Below, in pieces: positions 49,549 to 52,500 of a DNA stretch of 64,000 nt; the first letter of the stretch is position 1, and the number at the start of each line of letters is the position of its first letter. Location: NCBI GenBank assembly GCA_039619475.1, contig CM077116.1, forward strand, positions 178,527,863 through 178,591,862, written 5' to 3'. A program made the translations under genes and the position numbers. The notes under the pieces were generated by a model, which was not told the origin of the DNA, searched no databases, and was given only the letters and a program-made list of their open reading frames with translations. The stretch comes from Icerya purchasi (taxonomy: Eukaryota; Arthropoda; Insecta; Hemiptera; Monophlebidae).

Positions 49549-52500
49549 CGGAAAATCGGATTTGTCAAGCAATTTTATGTATTTACAATCTAGTTCTGAC
49601 AAAAATCGGCAATGCTTTAACATAGCTCGCGAAGGCCGAAATAGAATTAGTAGAAAATTAAAAACTGACCATATACCAAGTGCAGCAGACACCGGAGTGC
49701 GACTGAACAGCAACAGTTAAGAAAGCGAGTAAAGCCAAGAAAAGAAAAAGGAAAAAAACTAAAGGAAACAATTCAACTGTTCCAACCCAGTCGGAGGAAG
49801 CAATCTATTTTTGAGAAGTTACATATGTATCAACTAAGAGTATAAGTATACGGTTCGTATTTCCAAATTTGAACAAAATTACTAGGGTACGGTCATCAGT
49901 ATATAGCAATGAATATATACAGTAAAGTAAAGGGGAAGTTCCATGCCCTTTATCAGGGTGTCGAGGGTTGTGAAGTTAAGGTTTACAGTGTACTGAGCTC
50001 AATGGCACTAATGAGGAGTGGGGATGCCACTTCCTTTCTCCCGGCGAATATGTACAGAGTATAGCGGATATATTCCAATAGCCATTAATTCATTGGTTAG
50101 AGTGAGTCTACGATGTTCAGACCGGCCACAAAAGAAATTATTAATAGACTATAGGGGGGTTGATTACTTTATATTATGAAGTCGCAAGAAAAAAAGTTGT
50201 CAAAAAAATTTGCAGACAGTCAAAAAGTTTTTTTGTTTTTTTAATTAACGTATTTTCGCCATAAGAATACGAAAAAAAGAAAATGCGAAATCTGCGAAAA
50301 TTTTACATTTAAGGAACCAAATCGGGAAAGAGACAGGTAATATCACATGCCTGTTTGTGACATTTTTTTCTTTTCTTTAATTAAGTCACCTTCAAAAAGT
50401 TTCATTTTCATTCCTGTATTTGTTGCTTCCGCATTCAGAGTTGTTTAGCATAGTTGTCTCCTTTCGTTTGGATGCGAAATATTTTGTTTTGTTTATGTTC
50501 GTGGTTTCCGATTGTTTAAAAGCCCGTCTATGGTATAGTTGTAAATTATTTGAACATATGAAATCCGTTACACTTACAATTTCCGCGTTTGTTGAATTTT
50601 TTTAAACTTTTTACTAGTATATATTAGCGTAAGTGATGAACCAGGTTCCTGTTCAAATTTATTGTGTAGTTTACGGTAAATGTTCATTACAATTATAAGC
50701 CCGAAGGCCCCAATTCCTACATCAACCTAGTGCTTAAAGCAGATGTAATGATAAATAAGTTTATCTATCTGTTTTATTTTAACTAATACTAGTTACCATC
50801 GAAATAAAAATTTGAAGAATAAGCATGTTCAATACTTCATTTTGGAGAACAATAAATTTAAAATACTTTTCTCGCATACATTATCCTGTCAAAAGTTGTA
50901 ATTTGTGAGATATTTTAATGCAAACTTTATTTTTTTATTCGATGCATTCGTATCATTTAAAAAAACAACAAATAAACACTATCCAAGGTTACCTGTAAGC
51001 TAAAAAAAATCACGAATTAAAACGAATAAAAATCTAACGGATTGAGCCGCAAAGTCGTTATAAGTTGCTCTCAAATAATTATTGTGCTAAAAATTGACCG
51101 AATCATAAATTGTTAAAAAAATATTGCTGAAATATCCGTTTTGCAACAAAGAAATAATAATCGCAAATAACGTTAAGAATCATAATTATTCGTAATTTAC
51201 TATGATAACGGAATGAATTCACTTTGCAAAGTGCCCGAAAATATAATTTATTCGGCGGACCTTTTCAACGGAGTTTATCATTTGCAAACCCTTCTACCTG
51301 ATGCATTTGTTCTTTACTTTCCGAAGCTGAATGCCTGATTCTAAGCTTTGATTCTGCAGAGGAATGTCCGGGTTCCTACAGCCGGTGTCTTGACGTAATA
51401 ATGCTCCGGTTTTCTTTGCGATAACCTGTGTCATCTGAAACGGGGGCAAGTTAATGAGTTTGCTATAAAATAATCCGAAACCTACTGTAATAGTAACGCT
51501 AGCAGTTATAAAATAAATTTAAAAAAAAGAAAAACGACGATTTCGGAAACACGACGAAATTAAAACGAAGTATGAGCTGGTTATAAAATTAAAATTTACT
51601 ACTACAGACGCATGAAGGAATCCGCATATGTAACTAGACTTTTCAAATGATCCATTGAAATTTTGTTCTCTTCTTCTTCTTCTTCTTCTTCTTCTTTTAG
51701 ACGATCTTTTCGATGAGATCAATTTGGGTTTGATAAATATTTTTATGGCCGTTAATGCGATAATAGTTTTGTTATATTTCATTTAGGCGTCTTATATTTT
51801 GGGTCAAACGATTTGAAAATATTTTTATTGTTTCGATGGTGATTTTTTCCGAAACTTTGCTTCGATAAATACTAATAAATTAATTCTATTTGCAGTAAAA
51901 CAACGTCAAACCGTTACATTTTCGCTACCGCGTTTCCCGGTCGTATTAAAATTCCGAGTTCGCATTAAGTTTTCGTTGTATTTTGTCCTTTCCATTAGTT
52001 CTAAAAAAAATTCGATTTTTAACATTATCACGAAATGTTTTATCCGCCAATAAAATCTAAATGTTTTGTTTCTTTTATATTTAATCAATTTATACGCCGT
52101 TTAAATGTGGCAGTTTGCGAGAATTATAACCATATTTTTTGTTTTGAACCATATGAAACAATTTTTCTCACCGTTCACCGCCTTTTACTCCATTCAGTAT
52201 TTCTTCATCCTTTGTCGATGTTCTCTCATTTTTCTTCTAACCATATCTTGCCCGTTTCCTTGTTTCTTCTTAAAGTCTTCGAACGTGGCCTTTGAACGTG
52301 TTTATTTTCTCGTTAAATACGTTTCTGTCTTCAACTTCTGCCACTGCCTACTTTATTTCTGTTACGCTTTTTTTCAGTAACGTAAGAATATTTATTTTTA
52401 TTGACAAAAACAGTTGGGGCAGTCTATGTGGAAGAATAGCATCAGCGTTCAAAGAAAGGATAACGAAACCTTCAGTTGCGGGCGATTTGCAGTTCCTTTT